Assembly (NCBI GenBank): GCA_000513555.1
Contig: ALYD01000030.1
Coordinates: 1-41,786 of the forward strand
From: Lachnospiraceae bacterium JC7
GTDB taxonomy: Bacteria; Bacillota; Clostridia; Lachnospirales; Lachnospiraceae
Reading direction: 5' to 3'
Length of the DNA stretch: 41,786 nucleotides
Part shown: positions 13,903 through 21,425 of the stretch, one piece after another
How the letters are laid out: each line of letters starts with the position of its first letter
Numbering within the stretch: the stretch's first letter is position 1
Made by a program: the position numbers and the translations under genes
Notes under the pieces: model-generated
What the model saw: the letters and a program-made list of their open reading frames with translations, nothing else
Databases searched by the model: none
Told to the model about the DNA's origin: nothing

Positions 13903-15891
13903 TTATCCCTTGACGTACTTTGCAGCTTCCTCACCGCAGATCCTTCCGCCTGTAAGTGCATTCATCATGGATACACCCTCAACGAGAGGATAAGAGTTGT
14001 TGTACATTTCCGCAACATCATTTCCTGCTGCGAAGAGGCCCTTGATAACTGTTCCGTCATCCTTGATTACCTGAAGGTTTGAGTTTACGAGAACTCCGCC
14101 GATTCCTCCGAGAGAAACAGGTCTTGCCTTTACTGCGTAAAGTGTGCCCTCGCCGAGGCTCTTCATGTATCTGGAAGCCTTTCCGTATACAGGGTCTACA
14201 CCGTTTTCGCATGAAGCATTGTAGTCTGCCAATGTCTTCTCCAGAGTGTCTGCATCTACGCCCATATTCTGTGCAAGCTCGGCAACAGAATCGCCCTTGA
14301 ATACGATTCCCTTAGAAACTCCGTCCTCAAGTGCGGCGCGGAATTCTGTCCAGCCCTCATCGATAGAGAACATAGGAATAGTCGGCTCATAAGCTACGGC
14401 TGTTTCAACATCAAGCGCCTTGGCACCGCCCTCTTCCAGAGCCTTCACCATATCTTCGGAAATGATGGAGAAATAATATTCGCCCTGAGTTGCTGCTGCA
14501 TTTGAACAAAGAGCTGTATCGTAATTGAGATCCTCAGGACAGAATCTTGCGGCTCTCTTGTTTACCCATACACTGGTAGGCATATAGATAGCCTTTGCGA
14601 TCTCATCCTTGCCCTGTCCTGTCTGGATACCTGAATATGAAGTAACTCCGTGATACTGCTGTATGGTCTTACCCTTACCTGCACCGATGGCACGTGACAT
14701 GGTTGCACCGTCTCCGGTCTGTGTACCTGTTGTAAATGTCTCGAGAGGGAAACCTACCTCTTCTTCGATCATGTCAGCATTGGCACCGAATCCGCCTGTT
14801 CCGAGAACAACGGCATCACATGAGATCTCATAGGTTGTTCCATCCTTGGCAACAGCAACAACACCTGTGATCCTGTCATCCTCTGCCTTAAGCTCTGTGG
14901 CAGGTGTCTCGAAGTAAACCTCACCGCCGTCAGCCTTGAACTTATCTACCAGCTTTGCATAGTATCCGAACTTATTCTCCTGATCCTTATAGATATGGTA
15001 GGTCTGGAATCCGTCTGCATGGGCGGCCTGCTCTATACCCATAAATGTGAACTCCATGCCGTTCTCTTCAAGCCAGTCTATAGTCTCACCTGAGCGGTTT
15101 GCGATGTTGTAGAAAAGCTGTCCGTCATCCATCCAGCAGTTATAATCCTGCCAATATTTAAGTACATCCGCTGTGGTGAAGGTTCCTGCAACTCCTGCTT
15201 CCTTCTGATCCTTGGAATCTATACCCATAGGTCCGCCGGCGATGATTGATACACCACCCGGGGTCGCTGCCTTCTCAAGAAGGATCACATCAGCACCGTT
15301 CTGCTGTGCTGTAAGAGCTGCGGAAACGCCGGCCGCTCCTGCACCTACAACTACGACATCAGCCTTAAGTTCCTTCACCTCTGTTGACTTTTCCTTAACT
15401 TCTCCTTCGAGCTCATCAGGATTTCCGCCTGCTGCTATTACAGCCTGCTTTACAGCCTCTATGATAGCATCGGAAGTGATGGTGGCACCTGTCACGCCAT
15501 CCACAACAGGTCTTCCTGCTGCAACGATGTCCTTAGGTACCTGCTCAAGAGCCGCTGCTGCAACTTCAGGAGTCTCGCTGTTGTCACCGACCTTTACAGA
15601 AGCGATCTTTCCATCCTTGATCTCTGTCGTTACTGTCATCTTACCGTTTCGACCATCAACGGTTATATCATATGTTCCGTCTGTAAGACCGGAACCTGAC
15701 TCTGCTTTTGATCCTTCTTTGCTTTCTTCTGCCTTCTCTGTGGCAGCCTCACTTGTTTCCTCTGCAGTAGTTTCAGCTGCTGTTGTCTCCGTCTTTGATG
15801 CAGCCGTTGTAGCTTCCGGTGTGGCATTGGTACCGCAGCCTGTCATGACCATTCCGGCAATAAGTGCCGCTGATATAAGTTCTCTCTTCAT
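13903..15891 (-). CDS. Secreted FMN-binding / FAD-dependent reductase lipoprotein
   Basis: A 662-residue lipoprotein. Signal peptide with Cys19 in VMTGC, a long Thr/Glu/Ala linker, an FMN_bind domain (about 68-155) with the flavinylation motif DGVTGATIT (Thr139 expected to carry FMN by ApbE), then an FAD-binding fumarate-reductase-type domain: VVVVGAGAAGVSAA (from about 179), GGFGANADM, and a C-terminal GGIGGVLVN ... AAGNDVAEMYNN ... GGRICGEEAAKYV. Relatives reduce fumarate, urocanate or other unsaturated acids outside the cell, using electrons from membrane flavoproteins. The acceptor here is not identifiable. The ATG at 15891 has GAGGAG, four bases upstream. A 9-bp palindrome lies in the upstream region. 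Confidence 0.9.
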   Translation of the reverse strand: MKRELISAALIAGMVMTGCGTNATPEATTAASKTETTAAETTAEETSEAATEKAEESKEGSKAESGSGLTDGTYDITVDGRNGKMTVTTEIKDGKIASVKVGDNSETPEVAAAALEQVPKDIVAAGRPVVDGVTGATITSDAIIEAVKQAVIAAGGNPDELEGEVKEKSTEVKELKADVVVVGAGAAGVSAALTAQQNGADVILLEKAATPGGVSIIAGGPMGIDSKDQKEAGVAGTFTTADVLKYWQDYNCWMDDGQLFYNIANRSGETIDWLEENGMEFTFMGIEQAAHADGFQTYHIYKDQENKFGYYAKLVDKFKADGGEVYFETPATELKAEDDRITGVVAVAKDGTTYEISCDAVVLGTGGFGANADMIEEEVGFPLETFTTGTQTGDGATMSRAIGAGKGKTIQQYHGVTSYSGIQTGQGKDEIAKAIYMPTSVWVNKRAARFCPEDLNYDTALCSNAAATQGEYYFSIISEDMVKALEEGGAKALDVETAVAYEPTIPMFSIDEGWTEFRAALEDGVSKGIVFKGDSVAELAQNMGVDADTLEKTLADYNASCENGVDPVYGKASRYMKSLGEGTLYAVKARPVSLGGIGGVLVNSNLQVIKDDGTVIKGLFAAGNDVAEMYNNSYPLVEGVSMMNALTGGRICGEEAAKYVKG

Positions 15892-16012
15892 AAATCTCCT
15901 CTCCCTCTTTTCGGGAATTTGGTTCATTTTCATGAACTGCTGTTTTTGGGGTAATGTTATTTATTTAACATTGATATATAACTATAATTACACATCATCG
16001 CCGGAAGCTGTA

Positions 16013-16035
16013 TGTCTGTTTCGGACAAACAGACA
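16013..16035. promoter_or_regulatory. Perfect 9-bp palindrome upstream of the flavoprotein gene
   Basis: TGTCTGTTT, five bases, AAACAGACA. It is centred about 130 bases before the start codon and roughly 40 bases upstream of a weak minus-strand TATAGT (15981-15986) that lacks a -35 box, so it could be an activator site. As RNA it would also form a hairpin, but there is no U-run. Confidence 0.5.
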
Positions 16036-16070
16036 CCTGAATTACGCGCAGATTCCACAACAGGAGAGAC

Positions 16071-16111
16071 TAAAAGAGGATGCCTCCCGCAAAACGCAGA
16101 AGACATCCTCT
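16071..16111 (-). terminator. Terminator of the lysine ABC operon
   Basis: On the minus strand AGAGGATG.CTTCTGC pairs with GCGGGAG.CATCCTCT (about 15-16 pairs with several G-U wobbles that fit only the minus strand), followed by TTTTAG. It starts seven bases beyond the ATPase gene. Confidence 0.8.
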
Positions 16112-16117
16112 ATCGAT

Positions 16118-16864
16118 CTATTTATTTTTCGTTGCACTGAGAAAATTTCGTGTCCTCTCACTTACAGGATGCTCGAAAAGCTGCTCAGGTGTTCCCTGCT
16201 CCTCGATCCTTCCCTGATCCATGAAGACAACTCTGTCCGCAACCTCTCTCGCAAAACCCATCTCATGGGTAACGATAATCATAGTGAGACCTTCCTCTGC
16301 CAGATCCTTCATTACATTGAGAACTTCTCCTACCATCTCAGGGTCAAGAGCCGAAGTAGGCTCATCGAAAAGCATGAGTTTCGGCTTCATGCACAGCGCC
16401 CTTGCGATAGCCACACGCTGCTTCTGTCCGCCTGAAATTCTGGAGACATTGGCACCCGCAAACTCCTTCATGCCAACCTTATCAAGGAAATGAAGCGCCC
16501 TCTCCGTTGCCTCTTCCCCGGAAAGCTTCAGCACCTTCCTCTGAGGATAAACACAGTTCTCGACAACATTCATGTTGTTGAAAAGATTGAACTGCTGGAA
16601 ACACATGCCGACCTTCGCGCGGTAGGCATTGATATCCTTTGTATGAAGGATATCCTCGCCGAAGACTGTAATGACGCCTCCGTCCGCCTTTTCAAGGAGA
16701 TTTATGCAACGGAGCAGGGTCGACTTTCCAGAACCCGAGCGGCCGATGAGACAAACGACCTCTCCCTCATTTACGGAAAAATCCACCCCTTTGAGCACTT
16801 CAAGCTCACCGTATTTTTTTCTAATGTTTCTTATCTCTACTACAGGTGATGCCATAGCGCTCAC
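16118..16864 (-). CDS. Polar amino-acid ABC transporter ATP-binding protein (GlnQ/HisP type)
   Basis: A 248-residue ABC ATPase with all expected motifs: Walker [10 protein letters not shown] (about 37-45), Q-loop FQQFNLF, signature [15 protein letters not shown], Walker [15 protein letters not shown] and switch His in [10 protein letters not shown]. It is the energising subunit of the transporter encoded just upstream. The start is read as GTG at 16864, overlapping the permease stop as GTGA, with GGAGG four bases upstream; an ATG three codons later is the alternative but its spacing is long. The operon leader is a lysine riboswitch, so lysine is the predicted cargo. Confidence 0.9.
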   Translation of the reverse strand: MSAMASPVVEIRNIRKKYGELEVLKGVDFSVNEGEVVCLIGRSGSGKSTLLRCINLLEKADGGVITVFGEDILHTKDINAYRAKVGMCFQQFNLFNNMNVVENCVYPQRKVLKLSGEEATERALHFLDKVGMKEFAGANVSRISGGQKQRVAIARALCMKPKLMLFDEPTSALDPEMVGEVLNVMKDLAEEGLTMIIVTHEMGFAREVADRVVFMDQGRIEEQGTPEQLFEHPVSERTRNFLSATKNK

Positions 16865-17628
16865 TTTGCCTCCAACTTTTTCTTTGTATATCCGATACTT
16901 TTGGGATCCGTATCACTCATAGGAAGTGAGTACTGACTGTCCGAGTTCATCCTCTTCTCTATGTAATTCAGGATGAGACTTGCGATGGAGGTGAGTATCA
17001 GATAGATAACCGCCTCGAGGAAATAAGTCTCAGTGAAATGAAAGGTGGATCCGGCGATGCTTTTCGCCTGGAACATCAACTCTGTGATAGACACGATCAT
17101 GAGTACCGAAGAATCCTTGATGTTTACGATAAACTCGTTTCCTATGGCCGGGAAGGCATTCTTCACCGCCTGGGGAAGGACCACTCCCAGCATGGTCTGG
17201 GCATTTGACATACCGAGTGATCTTGCCGCCTCTGTCTGTCCGCTGTCCACAGCCTGGATGCCGGAACGGATGATCTCAGCCATGTACGCACCTGTGTTTA
17301 CACTTATTACAAAGATTGCAGCAACCGTCGGCGTCCAGTGAATGATGTTCAGAAGAGCGTAGTAGATGAATACCGCCTGAACCATCATAGGAGTTCCGCG
17401 AAAAACCGTGATGTAGGCATTGGCAATGATATCAAAGAATTTCTTTATGAATATTGCCGTGTCGCTTGCTGTGTGATCCAGTCTCACAGCTCTGAAGCCG
17501 CCAACCAGAAGTCCGAGGATGAGGCCGAAGCAGGTTCCTGTGAGCGCCACCAAAAGTGTTGTGCGGACTCCCAGAAGAAGACTTGCGTGATATTTACTTA
17601 TTATTTCTATACAATTCTCAATGAACAT
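16861..17628 (-). CDS. Polar amino-acid ABC transporter permease (HisM/GlnP type)
   Basis: A 255-residue permease with about five membrane helices. The HEQ-type N-terminal region ([23 protein letters not shown]), [18 protein letters not shown], the EAA-loop motif [33 protein letters not shown] and a C-terminal helix before a charged 30-residue tail are visible. It probably works as a homodimer because no second permease gene is present. Only six bases separate it from the binding-protein gene and no clear Shine-Dalgarno precedes the ATG, so translation is probably coupled. Confidence 0.9.
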   Translation of the reverse strand: MFIENCIEIISKYHASLLLGVRTTLLVALTGTCFGLILGLLVGGFRAVRLDHTASDTAIFIKKFFDIIANAYITVFRGTPMMVQAVFIYYALLNIIHWTPTVAAIFVISVNTGAYMAEIIRSGIQAVDSGQTEAARSLGMSNAQTMLGVVLPQAVKNAFPAIGNEFIVNIKDSSVLMIVSITELMFQAKSIAGSTFHFTETYFLEAVIYLILTSIASLILNYIEKRMNSDSQYSLPMSDTDPKSIGYTKKKLEAK

Positions 17629-17634
17629 TATCTA

Positions 17635-18492
17635 TTAACCATTAGCCGGCTGACGCTCAACCGCTGCCTCCATAAGTGAATTTCTCTCGTCTATAGAAAT
17701 TTCAGAAAGAGCCTTCTCAAGCTGATCCTTTAATTCTGTGTCTTCCTTTCTTACTGCCACGGAAACAGTTGTGTCCGCTGTGAAGCCCTTGCCCTCTTCG
17801 AATCTTACGATAGCGAGATCCGAATTTGCAGCTACAACACCGTTTGCAACAGGAAGCTCTGATACAACTGCATCGATGGCACCTGCCTGAAGCGCCTGTA
17901 TGGATGCCGGGAATGTCTCTGCCGCAGGCTGGTGAACCACACCCTCGATCTGATCGATAACTTCATCATAAACCGTGTTCATCTGGCCCTGTACTGTTGC
18001 ACCGGAAAAATCCTGAATACCTGAAGCCCCTGCATACTGGCTGTCAGCCTTTACGATCATAACCTCCTCAGACTCATAGTAAGGAGAAGTAAAGGCTACT
18101 TCCTTTTCTCTCTCAGGAGTATCTGTCATACCTGCGATGATGGCATCGATCTGGTCATTCTGAAGTGAAAGGATGAGATTGTCCCAGTCAAGCTTAACGA
18201 TCTGAACATCTCTTCCGATGGAATCTGCAAGTCTTGTAGCCATGACTACATCATAACCGTCTGCATAATCAACGCCTGTGATAGGCTGAGTGAAATCATT
18301 GGTCTCTGTTGTTGTCCAGTTGAACGGAGCGTAGTTGCACTCCATTCCTACTCTCAGAACTTCCTTGCCGGATGCTGCTGCCTCTGTTCCCTGTGCCTTT
18401 GTTGTCTCTGCCGCAGGTGTGCTGCTTCCGCATCCCGCGAGAAGTGCCGCACTTGCGAAAATAACTGCTGCCGAAATGATTGATCTCTTCAT
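17635..18492 (-). CDS. Amino-acid (predicted lysine) binding lipoprotein
   Basis: A 285-residue type II solute-binding protein (SBP_bac_3). Lipobox LLAGC with Cys21, a short Thr/Ala linker, then LRVGMECNYAPFNW, GYDVVMATRLADSIG, DAIIAGMTDTPEREKEVAFTSPYY and the C-terminal AVRKEDTELKDQLEKALSEI. These are family hallmarks of polar amino-acid receptors. The ATG at 18492 has AAAGGAG upstream; the frame continues into the riboswitch but that part is leader RNA. First gene of the operon, directly controlled by the lysine riboswitch, which is the main reason for naming lysine as ligand. Confidence 0.9.
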   Translation of the reverse strand: MKRSIISAAVIFASAALLAGCGSSTPAAETTKAQGTEAAASGKEVLRVGMECNYAPFNWTTTETNDFTQPITGVDYADGYDVVMATRLADSIGRDVQIVKLDWDNLILSLQNDQIDAIIAGMTDTPEREKEVAFTSPYYESEEVMIVKADSQYAGASGIQDFSGATVQGQMNTVYDEVIDQIEGVVHQPAAETFPASIQALQAGAIDAVVSELPVANGVVAANSDLAIVRFEEGKGFTADTTVSVAVRKEDTELKDQLEKALSEISIDERNSLMEAAVERQPANG

Positions 18493-18507
18493 ATTTTTCT
18501 CCTTTGC

Positions 18508-18543
18508 AATAAAAAAGACCATATGTGCTATCACATACGGTCT
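18508..18543 (-). terminator. Terminator of the lysine riboswitch expression platform
   Basis: Minus-strand AGACCGTATGTG pairs with CACATATGGTCT (one G-U pair), four-base loop, followed by TTTTTTATT. It ends 16 bases before the start codon, so it would switch off the operon at the level of transcription when lysine is bound. Confidence 0.9.
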
Positions 18544-18596
18544 AAATCTCGAAAAATATGAATCAGATCCCATAAGTAATAGCGCCTCTCCGAAAC

Positions 18597-18745
18597 CGGA
18601 GGAGTGATACAGATATTCTCTGTACCCCCACAGAACACGCTTGCGACAATGTTCCGTTCGGCGGTGGTTACCTTTCCTTCACTTCTCAGCCCGCCGGCTC
18701 AGTGGAGTACTCATTTACACCGCTACCTCTATATACATAAGTCTT
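18597..18745 (-). promoter_or_regulatory. Lysine riboswitch (L box) aptamer
   Basis: Read on the minus strand the leader carries the ordered L-box landmarks: AGAGGTAGCG, then GAGTA (loop-E-like turn), GTGAAGGAAAGG, CACCGCCGAACGG, the P4/P5 hairpins, and a closing segment CTGTATCACTCC. Spacing and order match the lysC leader class. The aptamer is followed by a short hairpin and an intrinsic terminator before the binding-protein gene, so lysine should repress by premature termination. Confidence 0.88.
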
Positions 18746-18759
18746 TTATGTTTTGCCTT

Positions 18760-18788
18760 AATATAGTATTCAGGGAATATTATGTCAA
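18760..18788 (-). promoter_or_regulatory. Promoter of the lysine riboswitch operon
   Basis: Minus-strand TTGACA (18783-18788), 17-base spacer, TATATT (18760-18765). It places the transcript start just before the aptamer and close to the helicase stop codon at 18834. Confidence 0.85.
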
Positions 18789-18833
18789 GGGAATCCGATA
18801 TTCAATGTGGTTATATCTGATATTCCGAAATAA

Positions 18834-20597
18834 TCAGGACGCTCTTCTTGCCTTTTTCTTTCCGCCGAAAGCATTGTCCTGCTTACCGGCTTTAAATGAA
18901 TGATCCTGCTTTTTACCACGGCTCATATCACTTCGGCTGTCAACCTTCCTGAAGGAGCTTCTTTCCTTTGTCTTTCTGCCGGACTCTTCTGCCTGATTCT
19001 TCTTAAAGCTGTCTTTATACTCTCTGCTCTTCTTTTCCCTCTTTTCGAAGCTTGCAGTTGCCTCAGCAAAGATCTCGGCGCTCTTCTTGTAGAACTTTTC
19101 AAATCCGGTCTTCTTCGGCTTCTCTGAGCGTGTATCACTCTTCCCAGAGTTTCTTTTTCTCTCAGGCTTAAATCTGTTTCTATCCTCGCGAGACTTTTCG
19201 CTGTTCTTGTCCTCATTTAAAGAACCTGATGCAAGCTTGGCCTTTGCCACTGCTGCCACAGCCTCTTCAACAGAAAGTCCCTCCAGACGAAGCTTTCTTC
19301 TCTCCAGTCTTTCCTTCTTCTCGGCACGGACCATGGCGATACGTGAATCCTTATCCTCCTTGCGGACACGAACCTTGCGGCTGCCTGCTCTGTCGGAACG
19401 GCTCTTTCTCTCGGTATCATCCTTTTCAGTCCTTGGCTTTCCGAATCTTCTTCGCTCACCGCGCTTTACACGCTCGATGACGATGGACTGCTCAGTCTCT
19501 ATCTCCGGGATCTCCTTATCCATCATTTTCTCGATGTCATAGAGAAGTCCCATCTCTTCCTTACTGCAAAGAGTTATAGCCTCACCTGTCTGTCCGGCTC
19601 TGCCTACACGACCGATCCTGTGGATATAGGACTCAGTCTCCTCAGGAAGCTCATAATTGAATACGTGGCTTATCTTTGGGATGTCAATGCCTCTGGATGC
19701 CACATCTGTAGCAACCAGAACCTTGATATTACCTGAACGGAATCTTTCGAGAGCATTCTGACGCTGTCCCTGTGTCTTGTTTCCGTGTATAGCCATGGAA
19801 ACGATACCGAGCTTTCCGAGATCTCTTACGAGATGGTCTGCTCCATGCTTCGTTCTGGTAAATACGATAGACTTCTTAACCCCTTCCTTCTTAAGGAAAT
19901 CTCCGAGAACGGTCTTCTTATCTTCCTTTTCCATGAAACAGATCTTCTGGTCAACTGTTTCTGCAGGACTTGTAGTAGATGCGATCTTGATAGTCTCAGG
20001 CTCCTGAAGGATGTCTCTTGCCAGAGCTTCGATCTCCTTAGGCATGGTGGCAGAAAACATTACAGTCTGTCTGTCCTCCGGAACCTCACTGACAACTCTT
20101 CTTATGTCATGGATAAATCCCATGTCGAGCATACGGTCAGCCTCATCCAGAATGAGGACCTCTATATCCTTGAGACTTACGATGCCCTGATTCATATAGT
20201 CTATAAGACGTCCCGGTGTAGCCACCAGAATGTCGCAGCCTCTTTCATAGGCTCTAACCTGAGGCCCCTGCTTGGCTCCTCCATAGAAGCATACTGTTCG
20301 GAGACGCATATATCTGCTGTACTTTTTGAAATTCTCAAGTATCTGTATGGCAAGCTCTCTTGTGGGAGTAAGCACGATGGCACGTGGATGTTCTCTGGAC
20401 TCATCATCGAGCATATTGAGAACGGGAAGTGCAAAAGCCGCTGTCTTTCCTGTTCCTGTCTGGGCACAGGCGATCATATCCTTTCCCTCCATCATAAGAG
20501 GGATGGCCTGCTCCTGAATAGGTGACGGCTCCTTATATCCTGCCTTTGTGATAGCATCAACGATACGGTGGTTTAAATTTAATTCATTAAATATCAT
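18834..20597 (-). CDS. DEAD-box RNA helicase with long charged C-terminal tail
   Basis: A 587-residue cytosolic helicase. The core (about 1-370) has the Q motif (PSPIQEQAIPL), motif I AQTGTGKTAA, Ia PTRELAIQ, II LDEADRMLDMGF, III SAT, V ATDVASRGIDI and VI HRIGRVGRAG. From about 370 to the end comes a Lys/Arg/Glu/Ser-rich, probably disordered RNA-binding tail instead of a DbpA- or CsdA-type domain. It is nearest to the RhlE/CshA group that helps ribosome assembly and RNA decay in the cold. AAAGGA precedes the ATG. A terminator-like hairpin sits in the leader, about 75 bases upstream. Confidence 0.93.
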   Translation of the reverse strand: MIFNELNLNHRIVDAITKAGYKEPSPIQEQAIPLMMEGKDMIACAQTGTGKTAAFALPVLNMLDDESREHPRAIVLTPTRELAIQILENFKKYSRYMRLRTVCFYGGAKQGPQVRAYERGCDILVATPGRLIDYMNQGIVSLKDIEVLILDEADRMLDMGFIHDIRRVVSEVPEDRQTVMFSATMPKEIEALARDILQEPETIKIASTTSPAETVDQKICFMEKEDKKTVLGDFLKKEGVKKSIVFTRTKHGADHLVRDLGKLGIVSMAIHGNKTQGQRQNALERFRSGNIKVLVATDVASRGIDIPKISHVFNYELPEETESYIHRIGRVGRAGQTGEAITLCSKEEMGLLYDIEKMMDKEIPEIETEQSIVIERVKRGERRRFGKPRTEKDDTERKSRSDRAGSRKVRVRKEDKDSRIAMVRAEKKERLERRKLRLEGLSVEEAVAAVAKAKLASGSLNEDKNSEKSREDRNRFKPERKRNSGKSDTRSEKPKKTGFEKFYKKSAEIFAEATASFEKREKKSREYKDSFKKNQAEESGRKTKERSSFRKVDSRSDMSRGKKQDHSFKAGKQDNAFGGKKKARRAS

Positions 20598-20672
20598 TTA
20601 TTTTTCCTTTAATTTATGAATATAAGCGGTGTTGCGCTTCATGACCTGCACTCCGTACACTATCGCCTATAC

Positions 20673-20702
20673 AGAAAAACTGACCGGGCACGCCCGATCA
20701 GT
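20673..20702 (-). terminator. Terminator-like hairpin in the helicase leader
   Basis: Minus-strand ACTGATCGGGC pairs with GCCCGGTCAGT (one U-G pair, a C-A mismatch on the other strand), two-base centre, followed by TTTTTC. It ends about 75 bases before the helicase start. A weak TATAAA-type promoter lies upstream, so it could be an attenuator controlling the helicase. Confidence 0.6.
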
Positions 20703-20848
20703 AAAGTAATTTGTTTTATAGATAAGACTGAGGGAGTTTAACACACCTAAAATAATATTGCAAGTTGCTTTTCATTTTGTACTCTCCAAATGCATTTTCT
20801 TTTGGCAAAAAAAATTCACTTTGAAAAGTGACCCCGAATGAAACACAA

Positions 20849-20885
20849 ATGAAACGGGAGCTATCCTGAGATAGCTCCCGCTTCA
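20849..20885. other. Strong hairpin without a U-run
   Basis: A perfect 11-pair stem CGGGAGCTATC / GATAGCTCCCG with loop CTGA, extended by ATGAA/TTCAT after one mismatch. No adjacent T-run on the plus strand; the minus strand continues GTTTCATTTGTG. It could be a weak terminator, a processing site or part of a longer leader. Confidence 0.4.
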
Positions 20886-20908
20886 TTCTGTAAGGAGATA
20901 AAAAAACA

Positions 20909-21031
20909 ATGTATTATTGGCTTGTATGTAATGTCGGCTTGTTTCTCACTCATATAAGCATTTTTTCAAAAAAATATTTTCTTATTCCCGTATCGGTCGT
21001 TTTTTTCAAATATCCTGAACCGATCCCATAA
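20909..21031 (+). CDS. Possible 40-residue hydrophobic small protein
   Basis: ATG at 20909 with AAGGAG eleven bases upstream, immediately after the strong hairpin. The 40-residue product starts MYYWLVCNVGLFL and is hydrophobic throughout, so it could be a single-pass membrane peptide. The region is AT-rich and such frames arise by chance, so support is weak. Confidence 0.2.
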   Translation: MYYWLVCNVGLFLTHISIFSKKYFLIPVSVVFFKYPEPIP

Positions 21032-21107
21032 TCCCTGTTTTTAACCTATACTTTTACCATAATGTATATCATCGACCTGAAAAACAAATGGTTACCGTTT
21101 TTTTATT

Positions 21108-21145
21108 TTTTTGTGACACTTTTGTGACATAGGTAATGCTATCCT
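21108..21145 (+). promoter_or_regulatory. Direct repeats and extended -10 promoter upstream of a candidate sRNA
   Basis: Two copies of TTGTGACA (21111-21118 and 21122-21129) are spaced 11 bases apart, the period typical of OmpR-family response-regulator sites; the complement (TGTCACAAAAGTGTCACAAA) resembles a Pho-type box. They are followed by an extended -10, TG-C-TATCCT (21137-21145). Transcription would start near 21152. Confidence 0.5.
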
Positions 21146-21198
21146 TTAGACATACCAAAAAGGTTACTTACTATACCCACCATATAGTCAGTCGGTAC

Positions 21199-21248
21199 AA
21201 AAGGTTAGCGGAGCCCACACCCCTTCCATCCCCACCGCGACCTTTTTT
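21199..21248 (+). terminator. First terminator of the sRNA unit
   Basis: Stem AAGGT plus GCGG with their complements (small internal loop), large C-rich loop, then TTTTTT. Confidence 0.6.
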
Positions 21249-21263
21249 ACTCAGATAGAAAAA

Positions 21264-21313
21264 GCCGGTATCTTAACGTCTCGTCTAGTTAAGGTATCGG
21301 CTCTTCTTTTTTT
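21264..21313 (+). terminator. Second, strong terminator of the sRNA unit
   Basis: Fourteen consecutive pairs (GCCGGTATCTTAAC / GTTAAGGTATCGGC) including two G-U pairs that fit only the plus strand, followed by TCTTCTTTTTTT. It isolates the upstream unit from the kinase gene at 21426. Confidence 0.85.
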
Positions 21314-21425
21314 ATTACAAAATCATACAAATCTTATCTTCCTGAATCTTATTAACACCCATGAGTTTGCCGAAGAAAATCTAAAGCATGCCCGTTAATA
21401 ACATTCACAGAAGGGAGATTCAATA

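Larger units (their letters stand above)
21152..21313 (+). ncRNA. Candidate regulatory small RNA with a C-rich loop
   Basis: A promoter-to-terminator unit of 100-160 bases without a protein frame. The first hairpin (21201-21244) has arms AAGGT.GCGG / CCGC.ACCTT enclosing a loop with ACACCCCTTCCATCCCCA, then a U-run. The C-rich single strand could pair with G-rich ribosome sites. A second, stronger terminator follows. No tRNA, 6S or SRP hallmark is visible. It lies upstream of the polyphosphate kinase gene and might also be its leader. Confidence 0.5.

Noticed and set aside
15212..16435. A 407-codon plus-strand open frame
   Set aside because: It lies opposite the flavoprotein and the ABC ATPase genes, which have clear domains, ribosome sites and codon use; the frame is a by-product of their composition.
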